From an uncultured Verrucomicrobiota bacterium (GTDB lineage Bacteria; Verrucomicrobiota; Kiritimatiellia; SS1-B-03-39; UBA6053): 44,815 nt of DNA. The notes below the pieces were generated by a model that made no database searches, was not told the DNA's origin, and saw only the letters and a program-made list of their open reading frames with translations. Where the stretch lies: the NCBI GenBank assembly GCA_937127435.1, contig CAKZLZ010000120.1, forward strand, positions 1 to 44,815, in the 5' to 3' direction. The translations under genes and the position numbers were made by a program. Positions 10,158 through 18,730 of the stretch are shown here, piece by piece. Every line of letters starts with the position of its first letter. Position 1 is the stretch's first letter.

Positions 10158-10841
10158 TTAAAACTGAACCTCAATGGATTGCGTTTCAGTTCCACGGATT
10201 ACAGTGAGGGAGGCGCTGTATGCAGACAGGCCTTTAATCACGTCAGCCAACTGTTGGGCGGAAGTGATTTCGGTTTCGTCGATTTTCACCAGAATATCTT
10301 TTTCCAAAAGACCGGCTTCGCTGGCCGGAGAGTCTTCTTTGACTGCACGAACGATGACCCCAACGCCTTCACCCAGACCGAGGTATTCTCCCACGGCCGG
10401 GGAAATGTTTTCAATGCCCACACCTAAACTCTGGGTAGGACGGGGCGCGACCGCAGTGACCAACCGTCCTTTGCCGAGTACAGGTTGAACCAGTACGCCG
10501 GTGCCGTTGCGGATCAGTTTGATTTCAACTGCCCGGTTTGCAGGGGTTTCCTGAACCAAACGACTCAATGTACGGGCGCTCTCTACGCGTTGACCGTTAT
10601 AGGAAATGATCACATCGTTCATTTGAATGCCGGCGTTGTCTGCTGGGCCTTTGTTACCGACCTGCACCACCCATGCGCCGTATTCACCGGGCAGTTGGAA
10701 TTTGCTTACTTCCTTGGCAGTGATTTCGTCCAAACCGACTCCCAGCATTCCCGGAGGGTGCCCGCGTAATTCTTCTGCTTCCAGAACCGGAAGGACAGAG
10801 AGTGCGAGGAGGATGGGGAGAGCACGTATAATTTTTTTCAT
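10158..10841 (-). CDS. Exported protein with two PDZ domains
   Basis: The ATG at 10841 begins a clear signal peptide (MKKIIRALPILLALSVLP..., cleavage near LEAEE) and has a CAGG ribosome site; a TTG six codons further up would only lengthen the n-region. The mature part (about 200 residues) holds two PDZ domains, at about residues 35-110 (GVGLDEITAKE..., GPADNAGIQMNDVI) and 125-225 (LGVGIENISPAV..., SPASEAGLLEKDILVKI). No serine protease domain is present, so this is a PDZ-only periplasmic protein, unlike DegP/HtrA, which carries a protease in front. It may act as an adaptor or substrate-binding protein. It lies 74 bases after cysI and 18 bases before rsgA on the same strand. Confidence 0.85.
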   Translation of the reverse strand: MKKIIRALPILLALSVLPVLEAEELRGHPPGMLGVGLDEITAKEVSKFQLPGEYGAWVVQVGNKGPADNAGIQMNDVIISYNGQRVESARTLSRLVQETPANRAVEIKLIRNGTGVLVQPVLGKGRLVTAVAPRPTQSLGVGIENISPAVGEYLGLGEGVGVIVRAVKEDSPASEAGLLEKDILVKIDETEITSAQQLADVIKGLSAYSASLTVIRGTETQSIEVQF

Positions 10842-10915
10842 AGTTAAAACCTGTTTCAAGAAGAAGGTGTTAAATTTTTGTCTAATTCAGAATGGCTTAA
10901 GATGCAAGCATGGGA

Positions 10916-12661
10916 TTAGTCGTTAAAGTCTTTTCCTTCTATCGTGGCTTTTACATAGCCCTTCCGGATGGTGAAGCTTCCAAAGCGTTCGCCCTCTTCC
11001 CGTTCTTTCGCGTAGGCACTGAGAATAGGTTTGAGCTCTTTGAGAATTTCTTCTTCTCCGATGTTTTCTTTGTACATTTTATTCATCCGTTCACCGGAGA
11101 ATCCGGCCCCCAGATAAAGATTGTACTTTCCGGGCGCTTTGCCCACAAAACCGATTTCACCCAGGTAGGGGCGGCCACAGCCATTGGGGCAACCGGTCAT
11201 GCGAATCACGATTTCGTCATCCCGTAAACCGACTTCTTCGGTGATCTCTTCGATTTTGGTGATGAGTTCTGGCAGATAGCGTTCAGATTCGGCCATGGCC
11301 AATCCGCAAGTGGGGAGGGCCACACAGGCGATGGAGTTACGGCGGAGTCCGCTGAGATTCGCGTATTCACCCACTTTATGTTTGGCCAGCAGATCATCGA
11401 TGGTTTTTTTGTCAGCATCGCTTGCGTTGCCAATCAGCATGTTTTGGTTGCCGGAAAGGCGGAAATCCACATCGCCACAGGTTTGGGCGATTTCCCGCAG
11501 GGCGGTCATCCATTTGTGTTGTTTGGTATCTTTGATGCGTCCACCTTCAATGAAGAGGGTGAGAAACCATTTGCCATTTGTGCCTTGCGTCCAGCCGTAG
11601 GTGTCGCCGTTGCGGATGAATTCGAAGGGTTTGGCTTCCTGAATGTCGTAACCGCAACGTTTGTTGAGTTCTTCGACAATGAAATCCAATCCGTAATCAT
11701 CGATGGTATATTTGAAACGGGCGTGTTTGCGGTTGTCACGGCATCCGTAATCCCGTTGGATGGTCATAATCTTTTCGCAGGTATCGTTGATTTTATCCAA
11801 GGGACAGAATCCGATCAGGGAGGCCAAACGGGGATAGGTTTCCGGCATCCCGTGGCTCATGCCCATGCCGCCGCCGATGGCCACGTTGAATCCGATAAGT
11901 TTACCGTCTTCTTCAATGGCGATCAGACCAATATCATTGGCGAAAATATCCACGTCATTGTAGGGGGGCAGGGCCGCCGCGATTTTGAATTTACGGGGCA
12001 AATAGCGTTTGGTGTAAATGGGTTCGCTGTCTTCCCCGATTTCGGTGCGGAATTTCGGGGTGTGCAGAAGTTTTTCCCCGTCCATCCACAGCTCGTAATA
12101 CGCGCTGGTGTTGGGCATGAGGTGATCGGCAATCCCGCAGCAAGTCTGATAGACCTCTTCATGGATCACAGATTGGTAGGGATTGGGGTTGCACATGATG
12201 TTCCGGTTTACATCGCCGCAAGCCGCCACAGAATCGAGTTTGGACTTGATGATCTCCTGCATGGTCTGCTTGAGATTGCGCTTTAAAACGCCGTGAAACT
12301 GGAAAGCCTGACGGGTGGTCACTTTAATAGTGCCGTTGGCCAGGGTATTGGCAATTTCGTCCATATCCAAATATTGTTGGGCGGTGCAAATGCCGCCGGG
12401 GACCCGGACCCGGATCATAAAACTGTAGGCCGGCTCCAGTTTGGAGTGACGGCGCTCGTTGCGGAGTTCGCGGTCATCCTGCATGTAGGAGCCGTGAAAC
12501 TTGGTCAACTGGGTGTCATCGGAGGCAATCGCACCGGTCAGCGGGTCGTTTAATCCTTCGGCAATGGTGCCACGCAAGTAGTTGCTGGCTTCCTTGATGT
12601 GTTCCACATGTTCGAAGTGTTCAGGTACGGGTTTAGAAAGATCTAAAATTTTGTCAGGCAT
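10916..12661 (-). CDS. cysI: Assimilatory sulfite reductase hemoprotein (CysI-type)
   Basis: 581 residues, the usual length for the siroheme/[4Fe-4S] beta subunit that reduces sulfite to sulfide in cysteine synthesis. The cluster ligands are visible in the second half as C-x5-C (CVALPTC) and C-x3-C (CPNGC in RMTGCPNGCGRPYLGE). The N-terminal ferrite-like repeat reads RVPGGICTAQQYLDM, and TTRQAFQFHGVLK and CNPNPY lie in expected siroheme-pocket positions. No CysJ flavoprotein or other cys gene is in the window, so the electron donor is unknown; a ferredoxin-dependent enzyme is possible. The start ATG at 12661 follows a short leader and a possible promoter. Confidence 0.92.
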   Translation of the reverse strand: MPDKILDLSKPVPEHFEHVEHIKEASNYLRGTIAEGLNDPLTGAIASDDTQLTKFHGSYMQDDRELRNERRHSKLEPAYSFMIRVRVPGGICTAQQYLDMDEIANTLANGTIKVTTRQAFQFHGVLKRNLKQTMQEIIKSKLDSVAACGDVNRNIMCNPNPYQSVIHEEVYQTCCGIADHLMPNTSAYYELWMDGEKLLHTPKFRTEIGEDSEPIYTKRYLPRKFKIAAALPPYNDVDIFANDIGLIAIEEDGKLIGFNVAIGGGMGMSHGMPETYPRLASLIGFCPLDKINDTCEKIMTIQRDYGCRDNRKHARFKYTIDDYGLDFIVEELNKRCGYDIQEAKPFEFIRNGDTYGWTQGTNGKWFLTLFIEGGRIKDTKQHKWMTALREIAQTCGDVDFRLSGNQNMLIGNASDADKKTIDDLLAKHKVGEYANLSGLRRNSIACVALPTCGLAMAESERYLPELITKIEEITEEVGLRDDEIVIRMTGCPNGCGRPYLGEIGFVGKAPGKYNLYLGAGFSGERMNKMYKENIGEEEILKELKPILSAYAKEREEGERFGSFTIRKGYVKATIEGKDFND

Positions 12662-12697
12662 TTTGCTGGGGGAGTGAGGTTAAAACGGGTGTTTCCT

Positions 12698-12724
12698 ATA
12701 GTAAAGTATAACCGTTGTGGTCAA
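12698..12724 (-). promoter_or_regulatory. Possible cysI promoter
   Basis: On the minus strand TTGACC (12724-12719) is followed after 15 bases by TACTAT (12703-12698), about 36 bases upstream of the cysI ATG. The spacer is shorter than the usual 17 bases, and an alternative -10 reading is possible within the AT-rich run, so this is only a candidate. The same 138-base gap must also serve the divergent sialate O-acetylesterase gene. Confidence 0.3.
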
Positions 12725-12814
12725 TCTCAATCGGAAAAAGGCTTGGAGTTTGATTGGGAGTCCTATTAGAGGGATTCCCCCAATACGTGATTAACCCTTT
12801 TGCCCCAGCTTCAC

Positions 12815-14731
12815 ATGATACAACTCGACCCGTTTTTCCAGTCCGGCATGGTTTTACCCCGAAATGAAAGGCTCCCGTTCTGGGGAATTGCGGAACCGGG
12901 CCGGCGGATCTGCCTGTCCATTCAGGGGCGGGAAGCGGAGACCCTGAGCAATTCCACGGGTGTTTTTAAGTTGTGGTTGTCCCCTTTAGAGGCGGGCGGC
13001 CCTTTTACACTGCGGATCTGGATGCCGGAAAACGATGAAGAACAGCGGCTCGAAGATATGTGGGTGGGTGAGGTCTGGTTCGCTTCGGGACAGTCTAATA
13101 TGTCGATGACAGTGGAGGCTTGTGAGCGCCATCGGGAAGAAATGCTTGCGGATGCCGATTATCCGCAGCTGCGTCTGTTTACGGTGGAGCGGAAAGCTGA
13201 ATTGACGCCCGAAAGTTCCGTTTCCGGAAAATGGCAACCGTGCCAACCCGAAACGGTAAAGCTGTTTTCTGCGGTCGCATTTGGATTTGCAAAGTCGTTA
13301 CATCTGGAACTTGAGGTTCCGGTAGGGGTGGTGGTGAGCGCCTGGGGAGGAACCTTTATTGAAACCTGGATCAGTCAGCAGGGACTGAGCCGTCTGCCTG
13401 AATTTCATGACTGGGCGGAGACGTACCGGCAGGAAGCATATCTGCCGGAGCGCTGGCAAGCGTTCAGAGAGGATGGCAATGCGCAGGGAATTGTGATTAA
13501 TTTGCCGGAGGACGCAGGGAATCAAGGGCTGGATTTGGGCTGGGCCGGCGCCGGGTTTGATGATGGCGACTGGGAAAAAATGGTGGTGCCCGGGAAATGG
13601 CAATCCAACGGATATCAGGGATCCGGCGTTTTTTGGTTTCGCCAGCGCTTTGATTTGCCGGCTTCCTGGCTTGGAAAAACGTTGGTGCTTGAAACCGGGG
13701 CCATGGACAAAATTGATATTACCTATGCCAACGGACAGGAAATTGGGCGCACAGGGGAAGGGCATGATGTCTCTTTTTGGAATCAGCCTCGGAAATATTC
13801 GCTGCCCGGTGAGTTAAACCAAGGCTCCAAAGTGTCCTTGGCCGTGCGGGTGGTGTCCTTCAGCGGAGATGGGGGCATGATCGGTCCGTCAACTAAAATG
13901 GGATTGTATCCTGAGGGTGCCCCTGAAGAGCGGATTCCGATTACGGGGGAATGGAAGTTTAAGCAGGAACAGGATTACGGGGTGGTGTCGACTTCCGGGA
14001 TGATGGGGCACTGTAACCATAACTCTCCCCATATCCTGTTTGATAATATGGTCGCGCCGCTGCTGCCGTTTCCTTTTAAAGGGGTGATCTGGTATCAGGG
14101 GGAGTCCAATGCGGGTCGCTCGGAAACGTATCCTGCTCTTTTACGGACCTTAATTGCGGATTGGCGCTGGCAGTTTGCCCGACCTGATTTAGGGTTTTAT
14201 TTTGTGCAGTTGCCTGAATTTATGGCCCCGATCGCTTATCAGGAAGGAAGCAATTGGGCGAGGATGCGGGAGGGACAGCGTCAAGTGGCTCCATTGCCCG
14301 GAGTGGGAATGGCCGTGACGCTGGGCTATGGCGAAGAGGACGATATCCATCCGCAAAATAAATTGCCGGTGGGGGCGCTGTTGGCCCGATCCGCACTGGT
14401 AGGCATGTATGGCAAAGAGGGAATTTCCGGAGGACCGATGCTTGCGGATGTACGCAAAGAGGCGGAGAAAATCATTTGCCGATTTGATCAGGCCGGAGAA
14501 GGGTTGTGTGCACAGCTCGGGGAGCATCCCGACGGATTTTATGTCGCGGATGCGGATGGCGTTTTTTACCCTGCGGAATCAAAAATTGTATCTTCGAACG
14601 AAGTGGAAGTGTGCTCGGATCAGGTTACCGACCCGCAACAGATCCGCTATGCCTGGTCGGACCATCCCATCAACAACCATTTGTTGAATTCCGAAAAAAT
14701 TCCCGCCAGTCCTTTTGGCCTTTCACTTTAA
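12815..14731 (+). CDS. Sialate O-acetylesterase family protein (SASA, SGNH hydrolase)
   Basis: A 638-residue SGNH-type esterase expected to remove acetyl groups from sialic acid or from polysaccharide sugars. The nucleophile block reads ASGQSNMSM (about residue 92), a second SASA block reads IWYQGESNAG, and the Asp-x-x-His pair appears as DDIHPQNK near residue 510. Between them sits a beta-sandwich insert (WxGxGFDDGDWEKMVVPGKW ... ARG-like GSGVFWFRQRF), as in long SASA proteins from polysaccharide degraders. The start was placed at ATG 12815, giving the family-typical PFFQSGMVLPR opening; a TTG at 12800 is also possible. Neither start gives a signal peptide, which is unusual for this mostly exported family. 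The gene is convergent with the sulfatase, 12 bases apart. Confidence 0.85.
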   Translation: MIQLDPFFQSGMVLPRNERLPFWGIAEPGRRICLSIQGREAETLSNSTGVFKLWLSPLEAGGPFTLRIWMPENDEEQRLEDMWVGEVWFASGQSNMSMTVEACERHREEMLADADYPQLRLFTVERKAELTPESSVSGKWQPCQPETVKLFSAVAFGFAKSLHLELEVPVGVVVSAWGGTFIETWISQQGLSRLPEFHDWAETYRQEAYLPERWQAFREDGNAQGIVINLPEDAGNQGLDLGWAGAGFDDGDWEKMVVPGKWQSNGYQGSGVFWFRQRFDLPASWLGKTLVLETGAMDKIDITYANGQEIGRTGEGHDVSFWNQPRKYSLPGELNQGSKVSLAVRVVSFSGDGGMIGPSTKMGLYPEGAPEERIPITGEWKFKQEQDYGVVSTSGMMGHCNHNSPHILFDNMVAPLLPFPFKGVIWYQGESNAGRSETYPALLRTLIADWRWQFARPDLGFYFVQLPEFMAPIAYQEGSNWARMREGQRQVAPLPGVGMAVTLGYGEEDDIHPQNKLPVGALLARSALVGMYGKEGISGGPMLADVRKEAEKIICRFDQAGEGLCAQLGEHPDGFYVADADGVFYPAESKIVSSNEVEVCSDQVTDPQQIRYAWSDHPINNHLLNSEKIPASPFGLSL

Positions 14732-14743
14732 GCCGGACGGGAT

Positions 14744-16231
14744 TTAGTTTTCGGAGACAGCAGGGTCTGAAAGCCCTTCCATCTTGGTGAGCAGGAGTTG
14801 GTGTAAGTGAAGCCGAAGAGTTTCACAGGCCGGGTCCGCAATCCGGTTGTGCAAATTTAAAGGATCCTGTTCAAAGTCAAACAACTGAAAGGGGCGGAGA
14901 CCTTCCCCGGATTTTTTGAGGGTGTACATGTGCCGCCCGTCATAGATCCCCCGCCATCCCCGCATGGTAAGCAAGAGGGGATTGTCCGGGCAGCCTTTTC
15001 CGTGCAGTCCCCAATCTGCCAGGTTTTTTCCGGGCATGGACGGATCGCAATTAAAGCCTGCCAACCCGCAGAGGGTGGGAAGTAAATCGACGGTGCCCAA
15101 AGGAGTTTGGGTGCTTCCTCCTGACTGAATATATTCAGGACCCCAAAGAATCATAGGCACGCGTGTGTTGCAGGCATGGGCACTGCCTTTTCCCCGAATG
15201 CCACTTCCATTGCGGTTTACAACTGCTTCGTTGGCGTGGCTGCCCAGAAAATCCCCGTGATCCGAACTGTACATCACGATGGTGTTTTTGTCCCGGCCGG
15301 TTTCTTTGAGCCAAGCCAGGATACGGCCCGTAAGATCATCCAGCGCGGTGACTTGGGCGTAGTAGCCTTTGAGTTGATACTGCACCAGACGGTGATAGGC
15401 GGGCGGGACATTTTCGGGAACCTGGATGCTGTCCACATCATACAGATCCAGAAAATGTTGCGGAACCATGGGGCTGACCAAATGCTGGGGAAAGGTGGTG
15501 AGCCAGGCGGTGTAACTTTCAAAATGAACGTCGGAAAGTCCGAGTTGGAGCTCTTTATTTATCTTTTTAGACAGGGCCAGAGTTTCGGGGTCTTTGAACC
15601 CTTTGATGTTACTGATATTATGGGGAGGCCCCCAATTGACTTGGGCAATCCACGCTTTAGAGGGTTCAAGAGATTCAACCCAATCTTTGAGCAGGGAGGT
15701 TTGCACCCCCGGAGCAAATAAATTGGCATATTCATGTTTAAATTCCCCCCACTGATCATGACCGGGCCGCTCGGCCATCGGCTCTTCTGTCAGCCAGGGG
15801 TTGTCATTTTCGTCAAAGGTGGGCATGTCATAATCTTCATGCCCATTGTTCCATCCCACCCAATGCTCCCAATTCAGGCGCTCTTCTGGTTTAAGGTAGC
15901 CGGGTTTGGTTTTGCGGTCCCAGTGGCCTTTGCCGAAAAAGGCGGTGGCATAGTTTTGATTTCGAAAGTGTCCGGCAAGATTGGGAAGGGTGTAATCGAT
16001 GGTTTCGTCGTTAAAGGTGACCCCGTGGGTGAACGGATATTTGCCTGTTTGCAAGGTCGCACGAAAGGGGGCGCAGAGGGGGTGGCAACTGAGGGTGTTG
16101 CTGAAACAGAAACCTTCAGCGGCCATGCGGTCAAAATGGGGAGTGTGTACATCCGGGTTGCCGCTGTGCGCCATCACATCCGCACGATGCTGGTCGGAAA
16201 GCAGGATGAGAATGTTGGGTTTCGCGGTCAT
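14744..16231 (-). CDS. Type I (formylglycine-dependent) sulfatase
   Basis: A 495-residue S1-family arylsulfatase or choline-sulfatase-like enzyme that hydrolyses sulfate esters. Metal-binding residues appear in NILILLSDQHRAD at the N-terminus and in SSDHGDFLGSH later. The signature C-x-P-x-R is CAPFRATLQTG, so the Cys can be converted to formylglycine. The start was set at ATG 16231 (MTAKPNILILL), matching sulfatases of cytoplasmic type; a longer form from TTG 16294 adds 21 polar residues and no signal peptide. It follows the toroid-protein gene on the same strand after 66 bases. The organism must hold a maturase (FGE or anSME) elsewhere; none with catalytic cysteines is in the window. The substrate is unknown, with algal sulfated sugars, choline-O-sulfate or phosphonate esters as options. 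Confidence 0.9.
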   Translation of the reverse strand: MTAKPNILILLSDQHRADVMAHSGNPDVHTPHFDRMAAEGFCFSNTLSCHPLCAPFRATLQTGKYPFTHGVTFNDETIDYTLPNLAGHFRNQNYATAFFGKGHWDRKTKPGYLKPEERLNWEHWVGWNNGHEDYDMPTFDENDNPWLTEEPMAERPGHDQWGEFKHEYANLFAPGVQTSLLKDWVESLEPSKAWIAQVNWGPPHNISNIKGFKDPETLALSKKINKELQLGLSDVHFESYTAWLTTFPQHLVSPMVPQHFLDLYDVDSIQVPENVPPAYHRLVQYQLKGYYAQVTALDDLTGRILAWLKETGRDKNTIVMYSSDHGDFLGSHANEAVVNRNGSGIRGKGSAHACNTRVPMILWGPEYIQSGGSTQTPLGTVDLLPTLCGLAGFNCDPSMPGKNLADWGLHGKGCPDNPLLLTMRGWRGIYDGRHMYTLKKSGEGLRPFQLFDFEQDPLNLHNRIADPACETLRLHLHQLLLTKMEGLSDPAVSEN

Positions 16232-16297
16232 GGGGGCAAGGGGTGGGATGCTGAAAATTTTGCGGGACTTTTCTTCTCGCGTATACAATTTCAAGAC

Positions 16298-17359
16298 TTA
16301 TTCGTCGATCGTTTCATCCCGCTGATAGATGGGCAGCTGGCGGTAGGGAACGGTTAAGGAGAGCACGATCATGGAGGTGCTGTACACCGGGGTTTTTCCT
16401 GACCAGGACCCATCCTCTTTTTGCTTGGGCAAATAGGTTCGATACAGCCAATCTCCAATTTGTTCCCAGGATTCACCTCCCAATTGGAAAGCCGCCTGGG
16501 TCACATAATACAAACCGTATTCACTATGGCTGTCCCGGGGTAATTTTTGATAACGGTTCATTAAATCCTGCTGGGCCAATCTGACTTCGGGGCTGTCGAT
16601 ATGGCCGGTAAGGGTCAGGCATAAAATCCCCAAGCCACTCAGTGCGACCCGTCCGCCGCCTTTTCCCTGATAGCCTAAAGATCCATTCTCCCCCTGGCGG
16701 TTTTTCACATACTCGATGGCGGCCTGGATGTTTTTTTCAGGAACCATGGCACCATTGAGGCGGGCGGCTTTGAGTGACATCAAAGCCCAACCTGAAACCG
16801 AAAGATCGCTGTCGTTCGCTTTGGGACTGTAGCGCCAGCCGCCTTCGTGACCTCCGCGTTTTTTTGCGTCCTGGGCCAACAAAATAACCCGGATCGCTTT
16901 TTCCAACGCGGCCCGGACTTTGACATCCCGTCCCGGGTCCAGCATGCCGGATACTTCCGCCAAAAACAGGGTGGAGATATTGTGGGAGTACATGCCCTTG
17001 TCCGGCTTGCCGGTGGTAAGGATATAGCCGTCTTCATTTTGCTGTTTGAGCACGTAGTCGATACAGTCGTTGATGAATTTTCCGTAGCGGTCGGTTCCGG
17101 GGGTATGTCCGGCGGCGAGGAAAGACATCCCGGCCAGGGCCACGACCCCTGCAGATTTTCCGTATTGCCCGTCAAAGGTGCCGTCAGGATGTTGGGTTCT
17201 GAGCAGATATTCGAAGGCTTTGTCCAAAGCTTCTTCCACATCCTGCGCATGGGGTGCGAGAACAGGAGAGATGCTTTGGGCCCCGAGTTGTGGGGAGAAG
17301 AATGGAAGCGCAAGCGCTCCCAAAAGGCAAACTTTTGAGAAATGAATGAAAGGACGCAT
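16298..17359 (-). CDS. Secreted squalene cyclase / prenyltransferase-like toroid protein
   Basis: A 353-residue protein with a signal peptide (MRPFIHFSKVCLLGALALP..., cleavage near LGAQS) from ATG 17359; a GTG four codons upstream is possible. The mature part is a string of alpha/alpha-toroid repeats with QW-like motifs: QHPDGTFDGQY, QNEDGYI, GGWRYSPKANDSD, QGENGSLGYQG, QKEDGSWSG. This is the prenyltransferase/squalene-oxidase repeat family that is frequent in Planctomycetes and Verrucomicrobia. The cyclase acid motif (DxDD) was not seen, so terpene cyclisation is unlikely and the role is unknown. It is divergent from the methyltransferase operon and may be cotranscribed with the sulfatase. 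Confidence 0.82.
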   Translation of the reverse strand: MRPFIHFSKVCLLGALALPFFSPQLGAQSISPVLAPHAQDVEEALDKAFEYLLRTQHPDGTFDGQYGKSAGVVALAGMSFLAAGHTPGTDRYGKFINDCIDYVLKQQNEDGYILTTGKPDKGMYSHNISTLFLAEVSGMLDPGRDVKVRAALEKAIRVILLAQDAKKRGGHEGGWRYSPKANDSDLSVSGWALMSLKAARLNGAMVPEKNIQAAIEYVKNRQGENGSLGYQGKGGGRVALSGLGILCLTLTGHIDSPEVRLAQQDLMNRYQKLPRDSHSEYGLYYVTQAAFQLGGESWEQIGDWLYRTYLPKQKEDGSWSGKTPVYSTSMIVLSLTVPYRQLPIYQRDETIDE

Positions 17360-17584
17360 TTGATGGATCACAATAATATATGGAGAGCGGTTAAACCGAT
17401 TCTGCTAATCTGAAAGGGGGATTTTTATCACGATCTGAATCCGGAACCAATAACTCTTTTTCTCTAAACCCATGTTTTTCATTCCGGGAGGCTCCTGGAA
17501 AGGAAAGTGGCCTGTGGTCAAAGTGGATCGCCTATTTTCAGCTTTGGCGTTGATTGTGTGCAGTTGCCGTGGCAGGGTGCGTCC

Positions 17585-18730
17585 GTGAAAGAAAACGTTA
17601 CCATTACCTGTGCCAAAGGCGTCGCCCCCATCCTCGCATCCGAGTTGAGGGCTTTGGGCCTGGAACCGACTTCTGAAGACGTGGCTGCGGTCACCGTGGA
17701 TGCGGATATACAGCAACAAATGCGGCTTTTGCTCCGCTTGCGCTCCGCCCACAGAATTCTGGTGCCGCTCATCACCTGTCTGGCCCGCAGTCCGCAGGAA
17801 CTGACCCGCCGCATTGCCGACTTTCATTGGGAAGACCATTTCGGTCCGGATGGCTATGTGCGCATCCACGGCTACGTACACAATGAAGAAATCCGCGATC
17901 AACGTTTTGCCTTTCTAACCGTGAAAGATGCCGTGATGGACCGCTTGCGGGATAAATACGGACGCCGTCCCGATTCAGGTCCCAGCGATCACGGCTCTTC
18001 GATATACATTCACTGGTTATACGAGGAAGTGACCATCTCCCTCGATTTGGCCGGGGCACCGCTCTCCCGCCGCGGATACCGGAGCCGGGCAGGGGAAGCT
18101 CCATTGCAGGAGGCATTGGCCGCCGCCATGTTGCTGGCCGGCGGATGGCCCAAAGATGTGGCGCTCTGCAATCCCATGGGCGGATCGGGTACCATCGCGA
18201 TCGAAGCGGCCTGGCTGGCCCAAAACCGTGCGCCCGGATTGTTGCGTGATCATTTTGGGTTGTTCTCCCTGAAACGCTTTCAGCCCATGCTCTGGCAAAA
18301 AGAGGTGGAAGCCGCCGAATCCGAAATTATTCCCGAATGGGAAGTGCCGGTGATCATTTGCAGCGACTTCGACCGGGATGTGATCGAGATTGCGAAGATG
18401 AATGCCAAAGATGCCGGGGTCGAAAAACTGATTCAATTTGAAGTCTGCGATTTCCGTGAAACCCCGGTGCCGGAGGGAGAGGCCTGGGTGGTGATTAATC
18501 CGCCATACGGTATTCGCCTGGAAGAAGAAGATCTCACCGGTCTCTATCAGGATATCGGACAGTGGCTCAAGTCTCTCGACCGCAAAGGGCAGGGTCTGGT
18601 GATCACCGCCAACCTGCCGCTGGCCAAACGTTTCGGACTGAAATTGGCACAGAAACACACTTTGTATAATGGTCCGCTGGAATGCCGGTTGCTGGGCTTT
18701 GAATTGCAAAAACCAGAGGCCAAGGCTTGA
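17585..18730 (+). CDS. THUMP-domain class I SAM-dependent RNA methyltransferase (RlmL/Trm14-like)
   Basis: An N-terminal THUMP-type region (residues about 1-150, opening VTITCAKGVAPILASELRAL) is followed by a Rossmann methyltransferase domain with the SAM motif CNPMGGSGTIAIEAA and the catalytic NPPYGIRL motif of N2-guanine methylases. Family members such as RlmL methylate 23S rRNA G2445. The start was set at GTG 17585, which has an AGGG ribosome site 7 bases upstream and gives the family-typical N-terminus; the GTG at 17507 would add 26 residues that look unrelated. The product is about 381 residues and lacks the second methyltransferase half (RlmK) found in E. coli RlmKL. Its stop overlaps the next start (TTGA), so the two are translationally coupled. 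Confidence 0.85.
   Translation: MKENVTITCAKGVAPILASELRALGLEPTSEDVAAVTVDADIQQQMRLLLRLRSAHRILVPLITCLARSPQELTRRIADFHWEDHFGPDGYVRIHGYVHNEEIRDQRFAFLTVKDAVMDRLRDKYGRRPDSGPSDHGSSIYIHWLYEEVTISLDLAGAPLSRRGYRSRAGEAPLQEALAAAMLLAGGWPKDVALCNPMGGSGTIAIEAAWLAQNRAPGLLRDHFGLFSLKRFQPMLWQKEVEAAESEIIPEWEVPVIICSDFDRDVIEIAKMNAKDAGVEKLIQFEVCDFRETPVPEGEAWVVINPPYGIRLEEEDLTGLYQDIGQWLKSLDRKGQGLVITANLPLAKRFGLKLAQKHTLYNGPLECRLLGFELQKPEAKA

Noticed and set aside
11378..12286. 302-codon plus-strand frame opposite cysI
   Set aside because: It lies entirely antisense to a gene with intact siroheme motifs, and its composition (Gly, Val, Phe-rich) is a shadow of that codon use.
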